A DNA stretch of 64,000 nt. It comes from Microbacterium fluvii. GTDB taxonomy: Bacteria; Actinomycetota; Actinomycetes; Actinomycetales; Microbacteriaceae. Below the pieces are notes generated by a model. It was given only the letters and a program-made list of their open reading frames with translations. It did no database searches and was not told the DNA's origin. Where the stretch lies: NCBI RefSeq assembly GCF_025515205.1, contig NZ_JAOPFX010000002.1:186001-250000 (forward strand), read 5' to 3'. Shown piece after piece: positions 53,620 through 60,994 of the stretch. How positions within the stretch are numbered: the stretch's first letter is position 1; each line of letters opens with the position of its first letter. Both the position numbers and the translations under genes were made by a program.

Positions 53620-54795
53620 ATGACCGCATCCTTCGTCTACGACGCCGTGCGGACGCCCTTCGGCCGCGCCGGCGGCGCCCTGAGCGGCGTGCGCCCCGAC
53701 GACCTCGCCGCCCTCGTCATGAAGGCCGCCGTCGAGCGCACGGGGCTCGACCCCGCCCGCATCGACGACGTCATCTTCGGCGACGCCAACCAGGCCGGGG
53801 AAGACAACCGCAACGTCGCGCGCTTCGGCGCGCTCTTGGCGGGCTTTCCGACGAGCGTGACCGGCGTCACCGTCAACCGCCTGTGCGCCTCGAGCGTCGA
53901 GGCTGTCATCCAGGGCTCTCGCGCCATTGAAGCGAGGGATGCCGACATCATCCTCGCCGGCGGCGTCGAGTCGATGAGCCGCGCGCCGTTCGTCGTGGAG
54001 AAGTCGCCGCGGCCGTGGCCGAGCGTGGGCAACCAGACCCTCTGGAACACCTCGATCGGGTGGCGCATGGTCAACAGGGCGCTGCCGAAGCACTGGACGA
54101 TCTCGAACGGCGAGTCGGCCGAGAAGATCGCGCGCGAGTGGAACCTGAGCCGCGAGCAGCAGGACGAGTTCGCCGTGCGCTCGCACCGCCTCGCCGCCGA
54201 GGCGTGGGCTGCCGGCGTCTACGACGGCGAGATCGTGCAGGTGCCAGGGGCCGAGCTCGCCCGTGACGAGGGCATCCGCGACGACTCGAGCGTCGAGAAG
54301 CTCGCCGCCCTCAAGCCCCTGTTCGCCGGCGACGGCAACGGGTCGGTGACAGCCGGCAACTCGTCGCCCATCAACGACGGCGCCTCCGCCGTGCTGCTGG
54401 CCGGCGAAGGCGTGCTCCCCGGTGAGCCGCTCGCGCGCATCGTGGGCCGTGCCGCGCACGGGGTCGACCCCGACCAGTTCCCGATCGCCCCGATCGAGGC
54501 GGCGAACAAGGCGCTCGCCCGCGCCGGCAGGACGTGGGCCGACGTCGACGTCGTCGAGCTCAACGAGGCCTTCGCCTCGCAGTCGCTCGCGTGCATCGCG
54601 GGCTGGCCCGACCTCGACCCCGCCAAGGTCAACATCCACGGCGGCGCCCTGGCCATCGGGCATCCGCTCGGCGCCTCGGGCGGCCGCATCATCGGCCACG
54701 CCGCGCACGAGCTCGCCCGCCGCGGGTCGGGCGTCGCGGTCGCGGCGATCTGCATCGGCGTGGGCCAGGGCCTCGCGGTCGTGCTCGAGCGCTGA
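53620..54795 (+). CDS. pcaF: Thiolase, 3-oxoadipyl-CoA thiolase-like
   Basis: The protein has 391 residues. RTPFGRAGGALSGVRPDDLA and NQAGEDNRNVAR are strongly PcaF-like. The nucleophile Cys lies in VNRLCASSVEAV (most thiolases have CGSG here), His in HGGALAIGHPLGASGG and the second Cys in CIGVGQG. It cleaves 3-oxoadipyl-CoA with CoA to succinyl-CoA and acetyl-CoA, the last step of the beta-ketoadipate pathway. ATG 53620 follows the pcaJ stop by 2 nt. The CASS variant next to the catalytic Cys is unusual. Confidence 0.85.
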   Translation: MTASFVYDAVRTPFGRAGGALSGVRPDDLAALVMKAAVERTGLDPARIDDVIFGDANQAGEDNRNVARFGALLAGFPTSVTGVTVNRLCASSVEAVIQGSRAIEARDADIILAGGVESMSRAPFVVEKSPRPWPSVGNQTLWNTSIGWRMVNRALPKHWTISNGESAEKIAREWNLSREQQDEFAVRSHRLAAEAWAAGVYDGEIVQVPGAELARDEGIRDDSSVEKLAALKPLFAGDGNGSVTAGNSSPINDGASAVLLAGEGVLPGEPLARIVGRAAHGVDPDQFPIAPIEAANKALARAGRTWADVDVVELNEAFASQSLACIAGWPDLDPAKVNIHGGALAIGHPLGASGGRIIGHAAHELARRGSGVAVAAICIGVGQGLAVVLER

Positions 54796-54804
54796 GCCCT
54801 CGCT

Positions 54805-54950
54805 CTCTCGCACCATGTGGCACACATGAAGGGCTCCGGCCCCGCTGAGCCCACGAGGTGTGCCACCTGGTCGACTGACCTCTCGCACGATGTGGCACAC
54901 ATGAAGGGCTCGCGGGCTGCCGAGGGCATCAGGTGTGCCACATGGCCGGG
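54805..54950. repeat. Tandem 32-bp repeat forming two imperfect hairpins
   Basis: A 32-bp word beginning CTCTCGCAC and containing ATGTGGCACACATGAAG occurs at 54805-54836 and 54880-54911 with one mismatch. Each copy can pair imperfectly with a following arm (54847-54870 and 54922-54945, both containing GGTGTGCCAC). The elements start 75 bp apart, between pcaF and the IclR gene. Confidence 0.8.
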
Positions 54951-55019
54951 AAGCAGGGCGGATCGGCCAGACTGAGTGCACGGCCAGACCCGGTCGTGCG
55001 GCAGGCGAGAGGAGACGAC

Positions 55020-55793
55020 GTGAGCGAGATCGCAGACTCCGGCGACTTCGTGCAGTCGCTGGCCAGAGGGCTCGCGGTGATCCGCGCCTTCGACGGCGAG
55101 CACGCCGAGCTGTCGCTGAGCGACGTCGCGCGCCGGGCCGACGTGCCGCGGGCCGCCGCCCGCCGGTTTCTGCGCACCCTCGAGACCCTCGGCTACGTCA
55201 GGTTCGACGGCAAGCTGTTCGCGCTCACCCCTCGTGTGCTCGAGCTGGGCTTCAGCTATCTGTCGGCGCTGTCGCTCCCCGAGGTCGTGCAGCCGCACCT
55301 CGAGCGCCTCTCGCGCGAGGTCGACGAGTCGGTCTCTGCGGCGGTGCTCGACGGCACCGACATCGTCTACATCGCGCGCGTCCCCACCCGCCGCATCATG
55401 AGCGTGCGCATCACGATCGGCACGCGCTTCCCCGCCTACGCGACGAGCATGGGGCGGATGCTGCTGGCCGCCCTCCCCGACGCGGCCCGCGAGCAGGCGA
55501 TCGCGGCCGCCGCCCTCGAGCAGCTGACGGGCCGCACCCTCACCGAGCCCGCCGCGCTGCGGGCCGAGCTCGACCGCGTGCGCGCCCAGGGCTGGGCGCT
55601 CGTCGACGGCGAGCTCGAGCCGGGGCTGAGGTCGGTCGCCGCCCCCGTGCACGGCCGCGACGGAGCGGTCATCGCGGCCCTCAACGTGTCGACGAGTGCG
55701 ACCCGCGACACGATCGAGCACCTCACCGAGGCGCACCTGCCGAAGCTGCTGGCCACGGCATCCGCCGTCGATGCCGAGCTGCGCCTGGTCTGA
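55020..55793 (+). CDS. pcaR: IclR-family regulator (PcaR/PobR group)
   Basis: The protein has 257 residues. The N-terminal wHTH (about 10-75) reads DFVQSLARGLAVIRAFDGEH, LSLSDVARRADVPRAAARRF and LRTLETLGYV. The C-terminal IclR effector domain (about 85-255) has SVRITIGTRFPAYATSMGRMLLAAL (in part: TRFPAYATSMGRMLL). These are PcaR/PcaU/PobR features, activators of protocatechuate and hydroxybenzoate catabolism. GTG 55020 has AGGAG 7 nt upstream. Position and operator sites before pcaI suggest it controls this operon with an aromatic or oxoadipate effector. Confidence 0.82.
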   Translation: MSEIADSGDFVQSLARGLAVIRAFDGEHAELSLSDVARRADVPRAAARRFLRTLETLGYVRFDGKLFALTPRVLELGFSYLSALSLPEVVQPHLERLSREVDESVSAAVLDGTDIVYIARVPTRRIMSVRITIGTRFPAYATSMGRMLLAALPDAAREQAIAAAALEQLTGRTLTEPAALRAELDRVRAQGWALVDGELEPGLRSVAAPVHGRDGAVIAALNVSTSATRDTIEHLTEAHLPKLLATASAVDAELRLV

Positions 55794-55812
55794 TCCCCTC
55801 GCCCCGCACCGA

Positions 55813-55869
55813 TTACGGTCACGACGCGCCGCGAACGCCCATCGCTCGCACGGCGCGTCGTGACCGTAA
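55813..55869. terminator. Perfect 19-bp hairpin between convergent genes
   Basis: TTACGGTCACGACGCGCCG (55813-55831) and 55851-55869 are exact reverse complements around a 19-nt loop. Outside a single mismatch, CCG/CGG extend the stem. It sits between the stops of the IclR gene and the convergent POT transporter gene, so it is a likely bidirectional terminator. Confidence 0.65.
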
Positions 55870-55891
55870 ACGGATGGGGGGACGGGGCGGG

Positions 55892-57382
55892 TCAGCGCAC
55901 GCCGCGCATGAGGGCGAGCACGGGCTTGACACACAGCAGCAGCGCGACCCCGAGACCGATCGCGATGAAGCCGAGGATCGTGAAGTACGGCACCTCGTTC
56001 GTGGGGTCGTAGAACTGCGCGAGCCACCCGGCGATCGAGGTGCCCAGCGAGACCGACAGGAAGTACAGCGCGATCATCTGGGTGTGGAAGCGCGCGGGCG
56101 CGAGCTTGGTCGACACCGACAGTCCAGGGGGCGAGATGAACAGCTCAGCGATCGTGAACACCAGCAGGATGCCGGTGATCGCCCACAGCGGCGTGGAGTT
56201 CGCGGCGCCGTTGGCCCACGGCAGGAACAGCAGGAACGCGCCGCCCATGATGATCGCGCCGATCGAGAACTTCATCGGCGCCGACGGCTGACGGCTGCCC
56301 AGGCGCGACCAGATCGCAGCGAACACCCCCGAGAACACGATGACGAAGATCGGGTTGATCGAGTTGATCCACGAGACCGGCATCTCCCACGAGCCGAAGG
56401 TGCGGTCGAGGCGCTCGTCGGAATAGATCGTCAGCACCGTGAACTGCTGCTGGTAGAGCGACCAGAAGCCGACGTTCACGATGAACAGCGGAATGAAGCC
56501 GGCGACCCGTGAGCGCTCGGTCGCATCGAGCTGCCGCGACCCCAGGATCACCGCGAAGTAGGCGATCGCGGCGACGAGGGTGATCACGATCACGACGCCG
56601 GCGAGGTTGTCGGCGCGGATCACGCCGGTCAGCACCAGTGCGGCGATCGCCAGCAGCCCGACGACGCCGATGATGCCCACGAGCAGATAGCGGCTGTGCG
56701 GCAGCGGGTTGGGCACGGTGCGCGACGAGGCGGGCAGGCTCTTGCGGCCGAAGGAGTACTGCACGAGGCCCAGCGCCATGCCGACGGCGGCGGCGCCGAA
56801 GCCCCAGTGGAACCCGATGCTGCTCTGCAGGAGCCCCGTGATGAGCGGGCCGAAGAAGGCGCCCAGGTTGATGCCGAGGTAGAAGAGCGAGAATCCCGCA
56901 TCGCGGCGCGGATCCCCCGGCGCATAGAGCGTGCCGACGACCGAGGTGGCGTTGGCCTTGAGTCCGCCCGAGCCGAGCGCCACGAGCACGAGACCGACGC
57001 CGAGGCCCGCCACCCCCGGCAGCACGGCGAGGGCGATGTGGCCGCACATGATGACGATCGCGCTGAAGAAGAGCACACGCTCGGACCCCAGCATGCGGTC
57101 GGCGATCCATGCGCCGAGGATCGTCGACAGGTACACGGTGCCGCCGTAGGCGCCGACGATGCCGGTCGCGACGGCCTTGTCGATGCCGAGGCCGCCCTCT
57201 GCGACCGAGTAGTACATGTAGATCAGCAGGATGCCCTGCATGCCGTAGAAGCTGAACCGCTCCCACATCTCCACGCCGAAGACGTGCGCCAGCGCCCACG
57301 GCTGCCCGAAGAACCGGGTGTCGTGGTCGGCGCCGTCGTCGGGTGCCGCGACCTGCGCGCTGCTGCCGTCTCTGCCGCTCAT
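55892..57382 (-). CDS. POT/PTR-family proton-peptide symporter
   Basis: The protein has 496 residues and fourteen helices. The helix-1 motif WERFSFYGMQGILLIYMYYS (ExxERFxYY type) and the PTR2 block GSGGLKANATSVVGTLY, with FSLFYLGINLGAFFGP, define the family. It imports di- and tripeptides with protons at the cytoplasmic membrane. TAGCCT (57389-57394 on this strand) ends 6 nt before ATG 57382, predicting a leaderless mRNA. It lies 38 nt after the MFS gene on the same strand but has its own promoter. Confidence 0.9.
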   Translation of the reverse strand: MSGRDGSSAQVAAPDDGADHDTRFFGQPWALAHVFGVEMWERFSFYGMQGILLIYMYYSVAEGGLGIDKAVATGIVGAYGGTVYLSTILGAWIADRMLGSERVLFFSAIVIMCGHIALAVLPGVAGLGVGLVLVALGSGGLKANATSVVGTLYAPGDPRRDAGFSLFYLGINLGAFFGPLITGLLQSSIGFHWGFGAAAVGMALGLVQYSFGRKSLPASSRTVPNPLPHSRYLLVGIIGVVGLLAIAALVLTGVIRADNLAGVVIVITLVAAIAYFAVILGSRQLDATERSRVAGFIPLFIVNVGFWSLYQQQFTVLTIYSDERLDRTFGSWEMPVSWINSINPIFVIVFSGVFAAIWSRLGSRQPSAPMKFSIGAIIMGGAFLLFLPWANGAANSTPLWAITGILLVFTIAELFISPPGLSVSTKLAPARFHTQMIALYFLSVSLGTSIAGWLAQFYDPTNEVPYFTILGFIAIGLGVALLLCVKPVLALMRGVR

Positions 57383-57420
57383 TTCGCCAGGCTAGACCCG
57401 GCATCCGGCGCGCCGAAAGG

Positions 57421-58854
57421 TCAGTGCGGCAGCGACGGATGCTGCTCGCTCGACGCCCGTGGAATGCACAGCGCGAGCGCGAACGCCACGACGGCGGCCG
57501 CGCCGCCGAGCACGAACGACAGCTGGAAGGCCGCGGGTGCGGGCACCGGCATCCCGTCGAGATCCGTCGTGAAGGTCGCCAGCACCGCGCCGATGACGGC
57601 GGCGGCGGTCGAGGTGCCGAGCGAGCGGAACAGCGCGTTGAGGCCGTTCGACGCACCGGTCTCGCTCTGCGGCACCGAGCGCATGATGAGCATCGGCATC
57701 GCGGCGTAGCCGAAGCCGATGCCGACGCCGATGCCGATGTTGGCGAGGAGGATCTGCCACACCTCGGCCGAGAACAGCAGCGTGTAGCCGTAGGAGAGAA
57801 CCAGCGCGAGCGAGCCCAGCACGAGCAGCAGCTTGGGGCCGACGGAGCGGGCCAGCTGCCCCGAGAAGGGCGAGAGCACCATCATCACGAGGCCCGCCGG
57901 CATCACGACGAGGCTCGCCTGCAACAGGGTGAGGCCGAAGCCGCCGACGGCGGTGGGCAGCTCCAGCATCTGCGGGTACGACACGTTCGAGCTGAACAGG
58001 GCGAACCCCATCGCGATCGAGGCGATGTTGGTCAGCAGCACCGGCGGACGCGCCGCGACGCGCAGGTCGAGCAGCGGGTCGGCGATGCGCAGCTCATACC
58101 AGCCCCACACCAGCAGCACCGCGATGCCGCCGACGCCGCACGTCAGCACGGCGGGCGAGGCCCAGCCCCATTCATTGCCGCGGGACACCGCCAGCAGCAC
58201 GCCGACCAGGCCCACCGCGAGCCCCGCGGCGCCGAGATAGTCGAACCGGCCCGCCGTGCGCAGCACGCTCTCGGGCACGATCCACACGACGAGGGCGAAC
58301 ACGATGACCCCGAGGCCCGCTGCCACCCAGAACAGCGCGTGCCAGTCGCCGCGCTCGGTGATCAGGGCGCTGATGGGCAGGCCGAGCGCCCCGCCGACGC
58401 CGAGGGTCGCGCTGATGAGGGCGATCGCCGAGTCGACGCGGTTCTCGTGCAGCACGTCGCGCAGGATCGAGATGCCGAGCGGGATCACGCCGGTCACGGC
58501 TCCCTGCAGGGTGCGGCCGACGATCACCCCGACGATGCCGGGGGATGCTGCGGCGATGACCGATCCGACGACGAGGGCGGCCAGCAGCGCCAGCACGACG
58601 CGCTTCTTGCCGTACATGTCGCCCAGGCGCCCCGAGATGGGCGTGATGACGGCGGCCGCCAGCAGCGTCGAGGTCACGACCCACGCGGTGTCTTCTCGGC
58701 TCGCGTCGAGCAGCTCGGGGAGCTTCGACTGGATCGGCACGACGAGCGTGAACATGAACGACGAGGCCAGCCCAGCCACGGCGAGCACCGCGACGACGGC
58801 GGCCTGCGGGGTCGGGCGGCTCAGTCTGCTCCGGTCGTCGCCGCGTCGTGCCAT
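57421..58854 (-). CDS. MFS drug exporter (DHA2-like)
   Basis: The protein has 477 residues and about fourteen helices. Motif A is in GRLGDMYGKKRVVLALLAAL (in part: GRLGDMYGKKR), the central motif is LGVGGALGLPISALI, and the halves join near residue 230. The start of helix 1 reads AVVAVLAVAGLASSFMFTLVV. TAGCCT (58861-58866 on this strand) ends 6 nt before ATG 58854. It is divergent from the GNAT gene with a 52-nt gap. No dedicated regulator is adjacent. The substrate is unknown. Confidence 0.85.
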   Translation of the reverse strand: MARRGDDRSRLSRPTPQAAVVAVLAVAGLASSFMFTLVVPIQSKLPELLDASREDTAWVVTSTLLAAAVITPISGRLGDMYGKKRVVLALLAALVVGSVIAAASPGIVGVIVGRTLQGAVTGVIPLGISILRDVLHENRVDSAIALISATLGVGGALGLPISALITERGDWHALFWVAAGLGVIVFALVVWIVPESVLRTAGRFDYLGAAGLAVGLVGVLLAVSRGNEWGWASPAVLTCGVGGIAVLLVWGWYELRIADPLLDLRVAARPPVLLTNIASIAMGFALFSSNVSYPQMLELPTAVGGFGLTLLQASLVVMPAGLVMMVLSPFSGQLARSVGPKLLLVLGSLALVLSYGYTLLFSAEVWQILLANIGIGVGIGFGYAAMPMLIMRSVPQSETGASNGLNALFRSLGTSTAAAVIGAVLATFTTDLDGMPVPAPAAFQLSFVLGGAAAVVAFALALCIPRASSEQHPSLPH

Positions 58855-58860
58855 CGGTCC

Positions 58861-58900
58861 AGGCTAATCGCGCTCGCGGGGGCGAGGGCCGCACTACCGT
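58861..58900. promoter_or_regulatory. Divergent leaderless promoters of MFS and GNAT genes
   Basis: Minus-strand TAGCCT (58861-58866) and plus-strand TACCGT (58895-58900) each end exactly 6 nt before the start codon of their gene. On the plus side the 6 nt are GGAGGT, so a ribosome-site-like word abuts the ATG too closely to act as one. Confidence 0.55.
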
Positions 58901-58906
58901 GGAGGT

Positions 58907-59617
58907 ATGAGCGAGGCAGCCCCCGGGGGCATCGAGATCCGCGAGCTCGACACGGTCGAGCAGATCCATCTGGCGTCCGCGGTGCTGGCAGAAGTGTGGG
59001 GCGGCGACCGCTCCGGCATGCCGCCGAACCTGCTGCGCGCCCTCGCCTATTCGGGCAACTATGCCGTCGGCCTGTACGACGGCGACCGCATGATCGGCGC
59101 GTCCGTCGCGTTCTTCGGGCCCCCTGCCTCCCGCTCGATGCACTCCCACATCACCGGTGTGCTGCCCGGCTACCGCTCGCAGGGCCTCGGGCGACTGCTC
59201 AAGGAGCACCAGCGCGGCTGGGCGCTCGCCCGCGAGGTCGGGCACATCACGTGGACGTTCGACCCGCTGGTGGCGCGCAACGCGCACTTCAACCTGCTGG
59301 TGCTGGGCGCGAAGGTCACCGACTATCTCGTCAACCAGTACGGCGCGATGGACGACGGCGTCAACCGCGGAGACGAGTCCGACCGGCTCATGGTGTCGTG
59401 GGCGCTCGCCGCGGCCCGTCCGCGCAATCCGCACGACGACCGGGTCGTCGCGACAGTCGCCGTGCCGCGCGACATCGAGACGATGCGCACCGAGGCGCCC
59501 GCCGAGGCGGAGCACTGGCGTCGAGAGGTGCGCGGCGAGTTCCAGCGGCTGATGGGCGAGGGTCTCGTGGTCGCGGGCTTCCGCGACGAGCCGGGTTACC
59601 TGTTCGTGCGCGCCTGA
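58907..59617 (+). CDS. GNAT-superfamily acyltransferase (COG3375-like)
   Basis: The protein has 236 residues. The GNAT core is about 15-150, with VLPGYRSQGLGRLLKEHQRGW as the acyl-CoA pyrophosphate loop. HITWTFDPLVARNAHFNL is the trademark of the COG3375 group, which also carries a C-terminal helical part (about 160-236). Substrates of this group are unknown. TACCGT ends 6 nt before ATG 58907. It is divergent from the MFS exporter and may act on related compounds; that is a guess from position. Confidence 0.83.
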   Translation: MSEAAPGGIEIRELDTVEQIHLASAVLAEVWGGDRSGMPPNLLRALAYSGNYAVGLYDGDRMIGASVAFFGPPASRSMHSHITGVLPGYRSQGLGRLLKEHQRGWALAREVGHITWTFDPLVARNAHFNLLVLGAKVTDYLVNQYGAMDDGVNRGDESDRLMVSWALAAARPRNPHDDRVVATVAVPRDIETMRTEAPAEAEHWRREVRGEFQRLMGEGLVVAGFRDEPGYLFVRA

Positions 59618-59836
59618 TCGCCGTCGACCGCCGGCGCAGGCGGGCGGATGCCGCTCGCCCCGGTACCGAACCGGTTCCCGTCGCGCGCCGACCCCGTTGA
59701 CGGAGCCATGCCGCCGTACGAAGATGAGCGCCGGGTCGCCGCAATCGGCGCCCGCATCTCCGGACGACGGCGCAGGAGAGGGACCACCGCCCGGATCCGC
59801 CCGGCGGTCCTGCCGGGTTCTCACTCGGAGGTGTCC

Positions 59837-60964
59837 ATGAACAAGTTCCGCCTGCTCGTCGTCGGCTTCGCCGCCGCAGGGCTCGTCGCCGCCACCCCGG
59901 TGGCGGCATCCGCCGGCGGGTCGAAGCCCGCGCCCACGCCCACCCCGGTCGTCGAATCGACCGCCGTGGTGCAGCCGTTCAACCTCGACCTGTCGACCAA
60001 GAAGGTGCTCGTCGCCGATGGGGGGCTGGGCCTGGTCGGCTCGCTCGCCTCCGACGGCTCGATCACCCCGATCGCGACCGACCAGCCTGGAGCGTCGGGC
60101 ATCGCCGTCTCGCGAGACGGTCGGCGCACGGCGTTCACCACGACCGTGATCGACTACTCGACCTTCACGATCACCGACAGCGGGCTCAACGTCTGGGGGC
60201 AGGGCGGCTCGAAGCTCTACGCCGACACCCTGGCGTACGAGACGGCGAAAAACCCCGACCAGAGCATCACCTACGGCATCGAGAACCCGTCGCCGTGCGT
60301 CGCCGAGGCACTGGCCGCCGCCGGCATCCCGGCCTCCTATACGGGACTCGTCGACTCGCACGCCTACTCGGTTGCCGCCCTCGGGCGGGGCTGGGTCGTC
60401 GCGGACGCCGGCGCGAACGCCCTGTTCACGGTCGACCGCAAGGGTCGCGTGAAGACCCTCGCGGTGCTGCCGGCGCAGCCGGCGAAGATCACGGCCGACG
60501 CGGCGGCCGAGCTCGGCCTGCCGGACTGCGTCGTGGGCGTCACCTACGCCTTCGAGGCGGTGCCGACCGATGTCGAGGTCGGCCGAGACGGCTGGCTGTA
60601 CGTCTCGACGCTGCCCGGCGGCCCCGAGAGCGCGGCCCTCGGTGCACGGGGGTCGGTGTACAAGGTCAACCCCTTCACCGGCAAGGCGAAGCGGGTCGCC
60701 GGCGGGTTCCTGGGGGCCACCAACCTCGCCCTCGCGCCCAACGGCACGATCTACGTCGCAGAGCTCTTCGGCGGCCAGATCTCGCAGGTGCGCCACGGCA
60801 GGACCTCGACGCTCGTGTCGCTGCCGGGCGTCGTGGCGGTGGAGACCAGCGCGCGCGGCGCCGTGTGGGCGGCGACGATGGCGAGCGAAGACCCCGCCGC
60901 GCCCGGCACGATCGTGCGGGTGACCGGCGGCAAGGTCTACCAGAAGGGGACCGTGTGGGAGTGA
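59837..60964 (+). CDS. Secreted ScyD/ScyE-family beta-propeller-like protein
   Basis: The protein has 375 residues. A Sec signal (NKFRLLVVGFAAAGLVAATP) ends at VAASAGG, near residue 28. A Pro/Thr linker (PAPTPTPV) follows. Repeats such as GGLGLVGSLASDGSITPIA, GVTYAFEAVPTDVEVG and NLALAPNGTIYVAELFGGQI fit a ScyD/ScyE NHL-like propeller. The cyanobacterial namesakes lie in the scytonemin cluster, but actinobacterial members have no known role. CGGAGG lies 7 nt before ATG 59837. It is probably an exported, cell-surface or extracellular protein. The 219-nt gap upstream holds no other gene. Confidence 0.82.
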   Translation: MNKFRLLVVGFAAAGLVAATPVAASAGGSKPAPTPTPVVESTAVVQPFNLDLSTKKVLVADGGLGLVGSLASDGSITPIATDQPGASGIAVSRDGRRTAFTTTVIDYSTFTITDSGLNVWGQGGSKLYADTLAYETAKNPDQSITYGIENPSPCVAEALAAAGIPASYTGLVDSHAYSVAALGRGWVVADAGANALFTVDRKGRVKTLAVLPAQPAKITADAAAELGLPDCVVGVTYAFEAVPTDVEVGRDGWLYVSTLPGGPESAALGARGSVYKVNPFTGKAKRVAGGFLGATNLALAPNGTIYVAELFGGQISQVRHGRTSTLVSLPGVVAVETSARGAVWAATMASEDPAAPGTIVRVTGGKVYQKGTVWE

Positions 60965-60994
60965 TCCGATCGGCCGGGCGTCGACAGCACCGCT

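Noticed and set aside
59618..59836. Short coding frame upstream of the ScyD/ScyE-like gene
   Set aside because: The in-frame extension is Arg/Pro-rich without order and precedes a good ribosome site and signal peptide, so the 219-nt stretch is treated as non-coding leader. No clear promoter was found in it.
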